This document shows, piece after piece, positions 1-6,675 of a stretch of 9,627 bases of DNA; within the stretch, counting starts at the first letter, position 1; the number at the start of each line of letters is the position of its first letter. The notes beneath the pieces were generated by a model that saw nothing but the letters and a program-made list of their open reading frames with translations, had not been told where the DNA came from and made no database searches. The DNA is from Campylobacterales bacterium (GTDB taxonomy: Bacteria; Campylobacterota; Campylobacteria; Campylobacterales; QNZT01): positions 1 through 9,627 of the forward strand of contig JALUNR010000113.1 in assembly GCA_027055005.1 (NCBI GenBank). Reading direction: 5' to 3'. A program made the position numbers and the translations under genes.

Positions 1-36
1 TGCCACTAATATTTTTTATATTTAAAAGAAAAATTT

Positions 37-1800
37 TTATTTAGAACGTGGTTTAAGTAACCCCTGCTCTATCATACTCTCTACTATCATCCTAAAAGTA
101 GGAACTGCACTTTGAGATGCAAAATGCACATATCCCTTTGGATTCGGTTCTATAACTAAAACACCTATCGTAAAATGATAATTTGCATCATTTGCAAAAC
201 CAAAAAAAGAACTATTATATTTTCTTATATAATGTCCTTTTTGAGTTATTTGAGAAGTTCCAGTTTTTCCACCAATATCCAATCCATCTATAAAAGTAGC
301 TTTTCCTGTTCCTCTTGTTACTACTTCATTTAAAACTCGATGCATATTATTTGCTACCATTTTAGGCAAAACTTTTATAGGTTTTACTGCCTCTATCCAC
401 TCTTTTACACCTTTTGTTGTTACTTTTATAGAAGCTATTTTAGGAATAACTCTAAAACCTCCATTATTAAACACACTATAAGCAGATAATAATTGAAAGA
501 AATTTGCTCTTATTCTATATCCATAAGATAGATTTGCTCTAATAACACTATTTTGCAAATCAACTACTTCTGGTATAGTTCCACTAAGTTCATAACTTAA
601 ATCTATCCCACTTTTTTTTGTAAAACCAAAACTTTTAAAACCATCTACTATTTTTAAAGGATTTGCTCTTGCTGAAAGCTCTGTCATACCTACATTTGAT
701 GAGTGTACTATCACATCTTTTGCACTCAAAAAAGGATATCTATGTTCATCTGTAACTACTTTTCCATTTGAAAGTTTTATTCGTCCATTGTGAGTATTTA
801 TAATCTCTTCTAACTTTACTTTCTTTTCTTTATATAAAAGTGAAAAAAAGATAGGTTTTATAACAGAACCAGGTTCATATATATATCTTATAGCTGAAAT
901 AGTTAAGGCATCTACTATTTTATGCTTAGGATTATATCTTCTTGAACTAGCAACTGCCAATATTTTTCCAGTAGATGAGTCCATTACTGCTGCTACTATT
1001 TCTTTGGCTTGTAATTTTTCTTTTTGTTTTGTTAATATTTGCTCAATTACTTTTTGCAATTTTAAATCTATATTGGTAATAATATCAAAGCCATCTTCTT
1101 TTTTTATTGTTTTATTATTTTTATCCCTTATTATTATCCCTTGTTTATCCCTTTGTCCTTCTAATATTTTATCTTTTGAATTTGTTAAAAGATTATTATA
1201 ATACTTTTCCAAACCATAAACACCATAAGTTTCACCATTATCATGATGATTTATATATCCTAAATATGGTTCAAGAGTATCTTTTAAAGGATAATCTCTA
1301 CTTTCATTGTACTTTACGATATCCATACCTTTATAAAAACTACTTCCTTTTTTTATAGCTCTAAAAACTTTTATCCTTGTTAAATCTCCTCTTAACTCTT
1401 TTAAAGATTTTGCCATTTTTGTATTTATATTTGTTGCTAATACTATTTTATTACTATCTTCAAGCAATCTCTTATTTAAAATATCTTTATCAATTCCAGT
1501 GTATTTTGAAAAAAGGTCAACTAAAAGATTTTTTTTATTTGGATCTAAATATTTTTTATAAATTATAACTTTATAAAGAATATTACTATCTGCAAATATC
1601 ATACCTTTTGCACTCAAAATATTACCTCTTGAAGCATAATCTATATCTTTTCTTTTTAAATTAGGAGTCTTTTTATCACTCTCTGTAATACCAATAAAAG
1701 TAATAATCAAAAAAAAGCTTATTACCATAAAAAAGAAAAATATGATAGAAATCTTTACTTTTTTATTCTTTTCATACTCAAAATCTTCTATTTCAGCCAT
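37..1800 (-). CDS. ftsI: Penicillin-binding protein 3, division transpeptidase FtsI
   Basis: FtsI is the class B transpeptidase that cross-links septal peptidoglycan together with FtsW. The 587-residue protein has a short cytoplasmic tail (EIEDFEYEKNKKVK), one membrane segment at about 15-38, a periplasmic dimerisation region (ASRGNILSAKGMIFA at 56-70; YLGYINHHDNGETYGVYGLEKYYN at about 179-202) and the transpeptidase domain. Active-site motifs are SVIK with Ser312 and Lys315, SSN at 367-369 and KTGT at 512-515. The Asn in SSN and the TNIDLKLQ strand favour FtsI over a second PBP2. No PASTA domain or transglycosylase domain is present. The ATG at 1798-1800 is preceded by AAGTGAG. It follows mrdA after a 115-nt gap with inverted repeats, so it may have its own control. 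The 36 nt after its TAA, at the left edge, contain nothing I can name. Confidence 0.9.
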   Translation of the reverse strand: MAEIEDFEYEKNKKVKISIIFFFFMVISFFLIITFIGITESDKKTPNLKRKDIDYASRGNILSAKGMIFADSNILYKVIIYKKYLDPNKKNLLVDLFSKYTGIDKDILNKRLLEDSNKIVLATNINTKMAKSLKELRGDLTRIKVFRAIKKGSSFYKGMDIVKYNESRDYPLKDTLEPYLGYINHHDNGETYGVYGLEKYYNNLLTNSKDKILEGQRDKQGIIIRDKNNKTIKKEDGFDIITNIDLKLQKVIEQILTKQKEKLQAKEIVAAVMDSSTGKILAVASSRRYNPKHKIVDALTISAIRYIYEPGSVIKPIFFSLLYKEKKVKLEEIINTHNGRIKLSNGKVVTDEHRYPFLSAKDVIVHSSNVGMTELSARANPLKIVDGFKSFGFTKKSGIDLSYELSGTIPEVVDLQNSVIRANLSYGYRIRANFFQLLSAYSVFNNGGFRVIPKIASIKVTTKGVKEWIEAVKPIKVLPKMVANNMHRVLNEVVTRGTGKATFIDGLDIGGKTGTSQITQKGHYIRKYNSSFFGFANDANYHFTIGVLVIEPNPKGYVHFASQSAVPTFRMIVESMIEQGLLKPRSK

Positions 1801-1803
1801 ATT

Positions 1804-1840
1804 AACTCACTTAAATAAAAATATTTTATCTTTTTGAGTT
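1804..1840 (-). promoter_or_regulatory. AT-rich hairpin covering the ftsI ribosome binding site
   Basis: In the ftsI leader, AACTCA and TGAGTT form the outer 6-bp stem and ATAAAA-TAT-TTTTAT an inner 6-bp stem, separated by a mostly unpaired internal loop. The 3' arm contains GTGAG, the only Shine-Dalgarno-like sequence ahead of the ftsI ATG, and ends 3 nt before it. If it folds in the message it would hide the binding site. Stability is doubtful because most pairs are A-U. Confidence 0.3.
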
Positions 1841-1867
1841 TAATTTGAGATTATTACTTTAGTATTC

Positions 1868-1894
1868 CACCAATAGTTGAACAACTATTTGGTG
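1868..1894. repeat. Strong inverted repeat between mrdA and ftsI
   Basis: On the plus strand CACCAATAGTTG, AA, then CAACTATT-T-GGTG form a 12-bp inverted repeat with a 2-nt centre and one unpaired T (1890). It is far better than chance for this AT-rich region and contains GC pairs at both ends and the centre. Neither strand has a T-run just after it, so it is not a standard intrinsic terminator. A second small palindrome, GTGCT-A-AGCAC (1893-1903), shares the GTG of its right arm. It could be an RNA hairpin stabilising or ending the mrdA message, a protein-binding site controlling ftsI, or a dispersed repeat unit. Confidence 0.65.
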
Positions 1895-1915
1895 CTAAGC
1901 ACAAAAAGAGAACTA

Positions 1916-3721
1916 TTACCTATAAACATATTTTTTATCTATATACCCAAGTTCTATCAATTTATTGTATATCATACTTACTATACCACCTGCAGCACTA
2001 CCACCATGACCTCCATGTTCAACTATCACTGTAACAACATAAGTAGGATCTTCGTATGGTCCAAAAGTTGTAAGCCAAGCATGTGAGCGATGAAAATATT
2101 TTAACTCATCTTCTGTCATTCTCTTTTTTTCAGCCTGACTTATACCTATAACTTGTGCAGTTCCTGTTTTACCAGCTATATGAATTTTTGCAAATACATG
2201 ATTTCGAGCAGTACCATGCTTTCCATAAAATACACTGTACATAGCACTTCTTATAAATGGAAGTTGAGCTAATTCAAATTTATTGTATGGATGTTTTTTC
2301 ATATAACTTAGATTAATTTCCCCGATTTTTCTAGCAAAATGAGGTGTCATTTCATAACCTACTGCAAGACCAGCTGTTGTAACAGCTATCTGCAAAGGAG
2401 TAACTAAAAAATTTCCCTGACCAATAGATGTATTTAGTGTTTCACCTCTATACCAAGGTTGAGAATATTTTTTTAGTTTCCACTGCCTATTTGGAACTGT
2501 ACCTATAAATTCATTTGGTAAATCAACTCCTGTCTTAGTACCATAACCATATCTCATAAGATTTTTTGACATCTCTTTTATACCAACTTCTAAACTAGCA
2601 TCATAAAAGTAAACATCACAACTAGATTCTATTGCCTTTTTCATATCAACCAATCCATGTCCTCTAGCATTCCAACATCTAAATTTTCTTTTTCCCAGCT
2701 TAATAGAACCTGTACATAAAAACTGTTTATACTTTCCTATTTTTCTTGAGTTCAAGTAACCCAAAGCCATAGAAGGTTTTATAGATGAACCAGGAGGATA
2801 TAAACCTTTTATTATTTTATTTGTAAAAGGATGGTTAAAATCATTTATCATAGACTTCCAAGTTTTTCTATCTATACCATTTACAAATATATTTGAATCA
2901 AACTCAGGATTACTAAGAGCTGCTAAAATCTCTCCATTTTTTGCATTTAGTACAATAACAACACCACTTTTATTTTTAAAAATTTCTGCAATATATCTTT
3001 GCAAAACACTATCTAAACAAAGTGTAATATCTGAACTTTTAGGTTTTGTTGTGGAAAGTACTTTTACAACTTTATTAGATGCACTAACTATAACTTTTTG
3101 ATTTCCAAGTTCACCCTCTAGTACATCGTTATAATACTTTTCTAAACCATTTTTTCCTATTTTCCCAACTATTTTAGCAACTCTATCTCGTTCTTCCTTT
3201 TTAGAAGTTTTTCCAGTATAACCTATAACATGACTAGCTAAAGTTCCTTGAGGATAATACCTTTTGGAAGATGGTTCTATTATAATATTTTGATTTAAAG
3301 TAAGCTTTACATATTTATATATAATATCATCATAAGGAACAAAATCTATTACTTCTATTGGTTTATGATTATATGGGGAATCTTGCTTAATATATTTTTT
3401 TAGTAACTTTTTATATTTTAGTTTGGGAAATTCATTTACCAAAAATCTTATAACTTTTTTTAACTCATCTTTATGTTTTTTACTTCTAAGATTTGGTTTT
3501 AGATAAATACTAAAACCTAATTTATTGATAGCCATAGGTATTGAATTTGCATCTCTTATAACTCCTCTTACAGGTTTTATAAAATAAGTTCTATATATAT
3601 TTTTATCTGCTAATTTGATATAATATTCATTTGATTTAACTCCAAGATAATATATCCTTGAAATCAAAACTATCATAAAAACTGATATTAAAAACAGTAC
3701 AAATCTTATTCTATTTTTCAT
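1916..3721 (-). CDS. mrdA: Penicillin-binding protein 2, elongation transpeptidase
   Basis: PBP2 is the monofunctional class B transpeptidase that cross-links peptidoglycan during lateral growth, with RodA as partner. Of 601 residues, about 5-24 form the membrane anchor, and the rest is periplasmic. The dimerisation region starts with TYFIKPVRGVIRDANS (45-60) and includes SSKRYYPQGTLASHVIGYTG. Catalytic motifs are SSIK with nucleophile Ser312 and Lys315, SCD at 367-369 (PBP2 enzymes have Asp where other PBPs have Asn), and KTGT at 518-521. Cys336, Cys349, His355 and Cys368 have the spacing expected of the zinc site described for PBP2. The start overlaps the preceding membrane gene by ATGA, which implies coupled translation. 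No rodA is adjacent. A 115-nt gap with an inverted repeat follows the TAA stop. The assignment as PBP2 and not PBP3 rests on SCD, LCTG...RCW...GHG, and cluster position. Confidence 0.95.
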   Translation of the reverse strand: MKNRIRFVLFLISVFMIVLISRIYYLGVKSNEYYIKLADKNIYRTYFIKPVRGVIRDANSIPMAINKLGFSIYLKPNLRSKKHKDELKKVIRFLVNEFPKLKYKKLLKKYIKQDSPYNHKPIEVIDFVPYDDIIYKYVKLTLNQNIIIEPSSKRYYPQGTLASHVIGYTGKTSKKEERDRVAKIVGKIGKNGLEKYYNDVLEGELGNQKVIVSASNKVVKVLSTTKPKSSDITLCLDSVLQRYIAEIFKNKSGVVIVLNAKNGEILAALSNPEFDSNIFVNGIDRKTWKSMINDFNHPFTNKIIKGLYPPGSSIKPSMALGYLNSRKIGKYKQFLCTGSIKLGKRKFRCWNARGHGLVDMKKAIESSCDVYFYDASLEVGIKEMSKNLMRYGYGTKTGVDLPNEFIGTVPNRQWKLKKYSQPWYRGETLNTSIGQGNFLVTPLQIAVTTAGLAVGYEMTPHFARKIGEINLSYMKKHPYNKFELAQLPFIRSAMYSVFYGKHGTARNHVFAKIHIAGKTGTAQVIGISQAEKKRMTEDELKYFHRSHAWLTTFGPYEDPTYVVTVIVEHGGHGGSAAGGIVSMIYNKLIELGYIDKKYVYR

Positions 3722-4173
3722 AATATAAGCACCAAAAGAATATCTGAAACTAAATAAACAACATAAACAACATCCAACATAGGCAAATTCAAATCAAATA
3801 TCAAACTAAGTATCAAGTTTAATATATATATTCCCAAATAATAAATAGTAATTATTACAATTTTTAAACAATTTTTACAAGCTATGGAACTAACTATTCC
3901 ACTATGAATAAATTCATAATATATGATAAAAAATATCAAGGATGAAAAAACTATCAAACCTCTATCAAATTCAAAATAAGTTAAATATATAAATAAAACT
4001 ATATTTATAGGCATTTTCTCTTTATCTTTTATATGGGTAACCAAATACAAAAAAATTACTCCAGCAAGTGGTGTAACAAAGGTAAATAAAGATGTTATAG
4101 ATTCATAAAAGATAAGTCCAAATAGTAAAACTAAAGGAATTACAGGTTGATAATTAATGATACTTCGTTGCAT
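3718..4173 (-). CDS. Multi-pass membrane protein upstream of mrdA, unnamed; possible MreD counterpart
   Basis: I do not recognise a named family. The 151-residue protein is very hydrophobic, with about five or six membrane segments near residues 10-25, 33-47, 56-68, 72-89, 103-126 and 132-150. The only strongly charged stretch is THIKDKEK at 46-53. Two cysteines form ACKNC (99-102). A membrane protein of similar size lies between engB and PBP2 in H. pylori (HP1566) and C. jejuni (Cj0651), as I recall. In many bacteria the gene just before mrdA is mreD, also a small protein with five or six membrane segments, so an elongasome role is plausible but unproven. The ATG at 4171-4173 lies 34 nt inside the acetyltransferase gene and has no visible Shine-Dalgarno, so expression probably depends on coupling. 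The stop overlaps the mrdA start as ATGA. Confidence 0.8.
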   Translation of the reverse strand: MQRSIINYQPVIPLVLLFGLIFYESITSLFTFVTPLAGVIFLYLVTHIKDKEKMPINIVLFIYLTYFEFDRGLIVFSSLIFFIIYYEFIHSGIVSSIACKNCLKIVIITIYYLGIYILNLILSLIFDLNLPMLDVVYVVYLVSDILLVLIL

Positions 4174-4595
4174 ACTGGAAAATGTTTACAATTAATACAA
4201 TCAGCCCAAATCTTTTGTTCAGGTAAACTCTCTTTTTCTATCTCTACAAAACCCAACCTCTCAAAAAACTCTTTTTTATAAGTAAGAGTAAAAACTTTTG
4301 TAAGTTCTAGCTCTTTTGCCTCTTTTAATAGAGTCTTAACTAACTCACTTCCTATATTTTTCCCTCTATATTTACTATCTACCACTAAACTTCTAATCTC
4401 AGCTAATTCTCTAGTATGAATATGCAATGCACCATACCCAATCAATTTTTCAGAATCTTTTACAACTATATATGATCTTATATTAGTTGCTATTTCATCA
4501 TCACTTCTATATAGTATTATTCCATCTCTTACTTCATCAACAACCATACTTTGCATACAAGATATATCACTAAGTTTTGCTTTTATAAAGTCCAT
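4140..4595 (-). CDS. GNAT N-acetyltransferase, probable short N-acetylglutamate synthase (ArgA-like)
   Basis: This is a single-domain GNAT acetyltransferase of 151 residues. The acetyl-CoA loop is YRGKNIGSEL at 76-85, in which Asn80 stands where the usual RxxGxG/A motif has its first Gly. EIRSLVVDSKYRG (strand beta4) and FFERLGFVEI at 110-119 are also typical. The tail LPEQKIWADCINCKHFPVC (124-142) with three cysteines (133, 136, 142), followed by NEVSL, resembles the ending of short, stand-alone N-acetylglutamate synthases, which acetylate glutamate in the first step of arginine synthesis. That makes ArgA-type activity the best guess, but the substrate is inferred. The gene starts 3 nt after engB and its last 34 nt overlap the next gene out of frame. 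As far as I recall, H. pylori and C. jejuni lack a gene at this point, so it is probably an insertion into the older cluster. Confidence 0.85.
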   Translation of the reverse strand: MDFIKAKLSDISCMQSMVVDEVRDGIILYRSDDEIATNIRSYIVVKDSEKLIGYGALHIHTRELAEIRSLVVDSKYRGKNIGSELVKTLLKEAKELELTKVFTLTYKKEFFERLGFVEIEKESLPEQKIWADCINCKHFPVCNEVSLIINL

Positions 4596-4598
4596 TTA

Positions 4599-5192
4599 CT
4601 ATCCAAACAGTGATTTAAAAATCACTTTAGTTGCTCTATCTATACCAGATTTTTTAAGATTTGAAACTAAGATTGCATCAGGGGAAAGTTTTAAAAGTTT
4701 GTTTTTCTCTTTTTGATTTAATTTATCAGATTTTGTAAATATCTCTATAACTTCTTGATCCCCTCTTTTTATCTCTTTTAAGTAACTTCTTACATCTTCA
4801 TCAATATCTAAATTAGGATGTCTTGCATCAAGAAGATGTATAAAAACTCTTATAGAACTTCGATGTGCGATAAACTCTGTCAAATACTTTTGCCACTGTT
4901 TTTTTTCACTCTTAGAAACTCTAGCATATCCAAACCCAGGAAGATCCACAAGTCTTGCAAAATATTTATCTTCAGCTTTCAAAAAAGTTATATCAAAAAA
5001 GTTTATAAGTCTAGTTTTACCAGGTGTTGAAGAGCTTTTAGCTAAACTTTTTCTATTTGTCAAAGAGTTTATAAAACTACTTTTCCCTACATTACTCCTA
5101 CCCATAACAGCTACTTCACTCAAGTCATTTGCAATCGCTTCTTTTATAGATGGTGCTGAAGTGATAAATTTTGCATCTATTATTCTTTCCAT
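4599..5192 (-). CDS. engB: Ribosome biogenesis GTPase EngB (YihA/YsxC)
   Basis: EngB is an essential TRAFAC-class GTPase that binds the late large-subunit (50S) precursor in the cytoplasm; it is also called YihA or YsxC. All G motifs are visible in 197 residues: G1 GRSNVGKSS at 31-39, G2 around TPGKTRLINFF at 56-66, G3 DLPGFG at 83-88, G4 TKSD at 153-156 and G5 SNLKKSG at 177-183. The DLPGFGYARVSK stretch is diagnostic of EngB as opposed to Era or EngA. The ATG has GGATAG some 12 nt upstream, a rather long spacing. The TAG stop lies 3 nt before the next ATG and its final Gly codon supplies a GGATAG ribosome binding site for the acetyltransferase. Its place between lptA and mrdA is conserved in Campylobacterota. 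Confidence 0.97.
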   Translation of the reverse strand: MERIIDAKFITSAPSIKEAIANDLSEVAVMGRSNVGKSSFINSLTNRKSLAKSSSTPGKTRLINFFDITFLKAEDKYFARLVDLPGFGYARVSKSEKKQWQKYLTEFIAHRSSIRVFIHLLDARHPNLDIDEDVRSYLKEIKRGDQEVIEIFTKSDKLNQKEKNKLLKLSPDAILVSNLKKSGIDRATKVIFKSLFG

Positions 5193-5206
5193 TACTTTAT
5201 ACTATC

Positions 5207-5668
5207 CTATTCTTCTACATTAAATATAAATTTAATCGGTTTTTTCTTATTTCCATTCACCAAAATTTTACCATTTATAGTATCTATTGTTACTTTATTT
5301 GCTTTTAATTTTCTATTGCTAGGAAACTCAACAATATCAACTTTATTGATCAATGTATATATTTTACCCAATGGCTTATATACAAGTTTTTCACACTGTC
5401 CACTAACAACAGAATCTTTTAAACTTATAGTAAAGTTTACACTTCCTCTAGCTTCATAAACTAAAGGCTTATTGTCTTTATCAAAACTAACTTGAACAAG
5501 ATTTGCTAATATCTTATCATTTTGTTTTACTATTTTCACATTTCCACTAAACACAGATAAGTGCTTATTTTCATCAGATTTAAAATCATCCGAAACTATA
5601 TTTATCTCAACACTCTTTGCAAACAAATAACTAACCAATAAAATACAAAAAAATACATACTTCTTCAT
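5207..5668 (-). CDS. lptA: LPS transport periplasmic protein LptA (OstA-like)
   Basis: LptA forms the periplasmic bridge that carries LPS from LptC to the outer-membrane LptD/LptE complex. The 153-residue product starts with a signal peptide, MKKYVFFCILLVSYLFA, with likely cleavage before Lys18. The mature part has the OstA/LptA beta-strand pattern: EINIVSDDFKSDENKHLSVF, SGNVKIVKQNDKILANLVQV, LVYEARGSVNFTI and LKANKVTIDTINGKILVNG. The segment around residues 40-60 (F-SGNVKI-K-ND-ILAN-V-V) is the most recognisable. A lysine-rich, extended C-terminus follows. The ATG is 3 nt after the lptC stop, with AAGAG/TAGG just upstream inside lptC. A 14-nt gap leads to engB. Length is slightly short for the family but complete. 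Confidence 0.9.
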   Translation of the reverse strand: MKKYVFFCILLVSYLFAKSVEINIVSDDFKSDENKHLSVFSGNVKIVKQNDKILANLVQVSFDKDNKPLVYEARGSVNFTISLKDSVVSGQCEKLVYKPLGKIYTLINKVDIVEFPSNRKLKANKVTIDTINGKILVNGNKKKPIKFIFNVEE

Positions 5669-5671
5669 CGC

Positions 5672-6190
5672 CTACTCTTGTTTAAATTTATAATCTATAT
5701 TCTTAGCTTTTATTATATTATCTTTTATATCAAAATATAGATGATTTCCCTCAACTTTCATATTTTTTGACAATATAGTAAATTTTTTACTATCAAGAAT
5801 AACTTCTTTTTTACTATCATATAGAAGCCAAGAAGTTTTCAATTTTTTATCTTGATATAAAATCTTTATATTGTTTTTAAGCTCTAACTTAGAGTTACTA
5901 TCTTGGTATTTAGCAAAATTTGCAACTATTACCTTTGTAAACTTTTTACCATATATAGTGGCTATAGGATTAGTAAAAATTTTATAATGAGGAAATTGTT
6001 GTATTTTTTTAGCAATAAGTATTTTACTTATTCCCTCATCTGATATAAAATAAGATTTTGAATCTACAAATTCTACATCAACATTACTACTTTTAAAAGT
6101 TTCATTATTATTAAATCTCAAATCCTTAGACAAAAATATAAGTTCCAATACAAAAGTAACAATAATAAGAAATATCTTTTTTAAATCCAC
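5672..6190 (-). CDS. lptC: LPS export protein LptC (inner-membrane anchored)
   Basis: This is a small bitopic protein matching LptC, which takes LPS from the LptBFG ABC transporter and passes it to periplasmic LptA. Residues 1-8 are cytoplasmic and basic, about 4-21 form a single membrane segment (KIFLIIVTFVLELIFLS), and the rest is a periplasmic domain rich in alternating hydrophobic and charged residues, as expected for a beta-jellyroll: IATIYGKKFTKVIVA, KLELKNNIKILYQ, TSWLLYD, VILDSKKFTILS and MKVEGNHLYFD. The 172 residues are close to the usual 170-190. Sequence similarity in this family is low, so the call rests on this pattern plus position between kdsC and lptA, as in E. coli, H. pylori and C. 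jejuni. The start is GTG (6188-6190), inside the end of kdsC, with only a weak ribosome binding site. The TAG stop is 3 nt before lptA. Confidence 0.88.
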   Translation of the reverse strand: MDLKKIFLIIVTFVLELIFLSKDLRFNNNETFKSSNVDVEFVDSKSYFISDEGISKILIAKKIQQFPHYKIFTNPIATIYGKKFTKVIVANFAKYQDSNSKLELKNNIKILYQDKKLKTSWLLYDSKKEVILDSKKFTILSKNMKVEGNHLYFDIKDNIIKAKNIDYKFKQE

Positions 6191-6675
6191 TTTGCTAAAA
6201 ACCTATCTTTAATATCTTCTTTATCTAAAATATACTCTATCATTTCTCTAACCACACCATCACCACCATTTTTACTTAAAACAATATCGGCTATATTTTT
6301 AATATCTAAAGCACCATCATTTGGAGTAAATGATAATCCAACTAAATTTAACATTCTATAATCATTTAAATCATCACCAATAGCAGCAACATTTTTAAAA
6401 GAAATATTTTTTGATTTTAGCAATTTTTCAAGTTTAGCTAACTTATTTTTTACACCTTGATACAAATAATTAATACCCAACTCTTTTGCTCTTCTTTCAA
6501 CAATTGAAGAGTTTCTTCCAGTAATAACAGCAACTTCCTTACCCATTTTTATCCAAGTTGCTATGGCTAAACCATCTTTGACATTAAAACTTTTTAATTC
6601 ATCACCATTAGAGGTATAAGTTATTTTTCCATCACTAAGACATCCATCAACATCAAGTACTAGAAGCTCTATCAA
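6181..6675 (-). CDS. kdsC: 3-deoxy-D-manno-octulosonate 8-phosphate phosphatase (KdsC, HAD family)
   Basis: KdsC hydrolyses Kdo 8-phosphate to Kdo, the sugar that joins lipid A to the LPS core; it acts in the cytoplasm as a small, cap-less HAD phosphatase, usually a tetramer. The four HAD motifs are visible in 164 residues: LDVDGCLSDG with nucleophile Asp8 and acid/base Asp10, TGR at 52-54, Lys76 in GVKNK, and GDDLND at 100-105. The C-terminal GGDGVVREMIEYIL is typical of the KdsC group and separates it from other small HAD enzymes. The start is TTG (6673-6675), sharing TTGA with the hisB stop; AAAGG lies about 6 nt upstream. It begins right at the hydrophobic strand before DxD, as expected. 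The 3' end overlaps lptC by 10 nt, which fits its neighbours' role in LPS export. Confidence 0.93.
   Translation of the reverse strand: MIELLVLDVDGCLSDGKITYTSNGDELKSFNVKDGLAIATWIKMGKEVAVITGRNSSIVERRAKELGINYLYQGVKNKLAKLEKLLKSKNISFKNVAAIGDDLNDYRMLNLVGLSFTPNDGALDIKNIADIVLSKNGGDGVVREMIEYILDKEDIKDRFLAKWI

Noticed and set aside
1..36. Terminator or start of another gene at the left edge
   Set aside because: Only AT-rich sequence with a short AAAAATTTTT palindrome is visible; there is no GC-containing stem and too little sequence to call a gene.
1004..1568. Three plus-strand open frames of 63-83 residues (1004-1201, 1107-1358, 1377-1568)
   Set aside because: They lie wholly inside ftsI on the opposite strand, have low-complexity sequences rich in Phe, Leu and Tyr, and show no domain or ribosome binding site.
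1868..1894. Intrinsic terminator for mrdA
   Set aside because: The inverted repeat has no T-run on its 3' side on either strand, so I call it an inverted repeat of unknown function.
1877..2086. Plus-strand open frame of 69 residues across the mrdA-ftsI gap and the mrdA 3' end
   Set aside because: It runs antisense to mrdA, starts in the inverted repeat, and its Thr/Ser-rich product looks like a shadow of the mrdA codons.
4818..5030. Plus-strand open frame of 70 residues inside engB
   Set aside because: It is antisense to the conserved GTPase motifs and has no family features.
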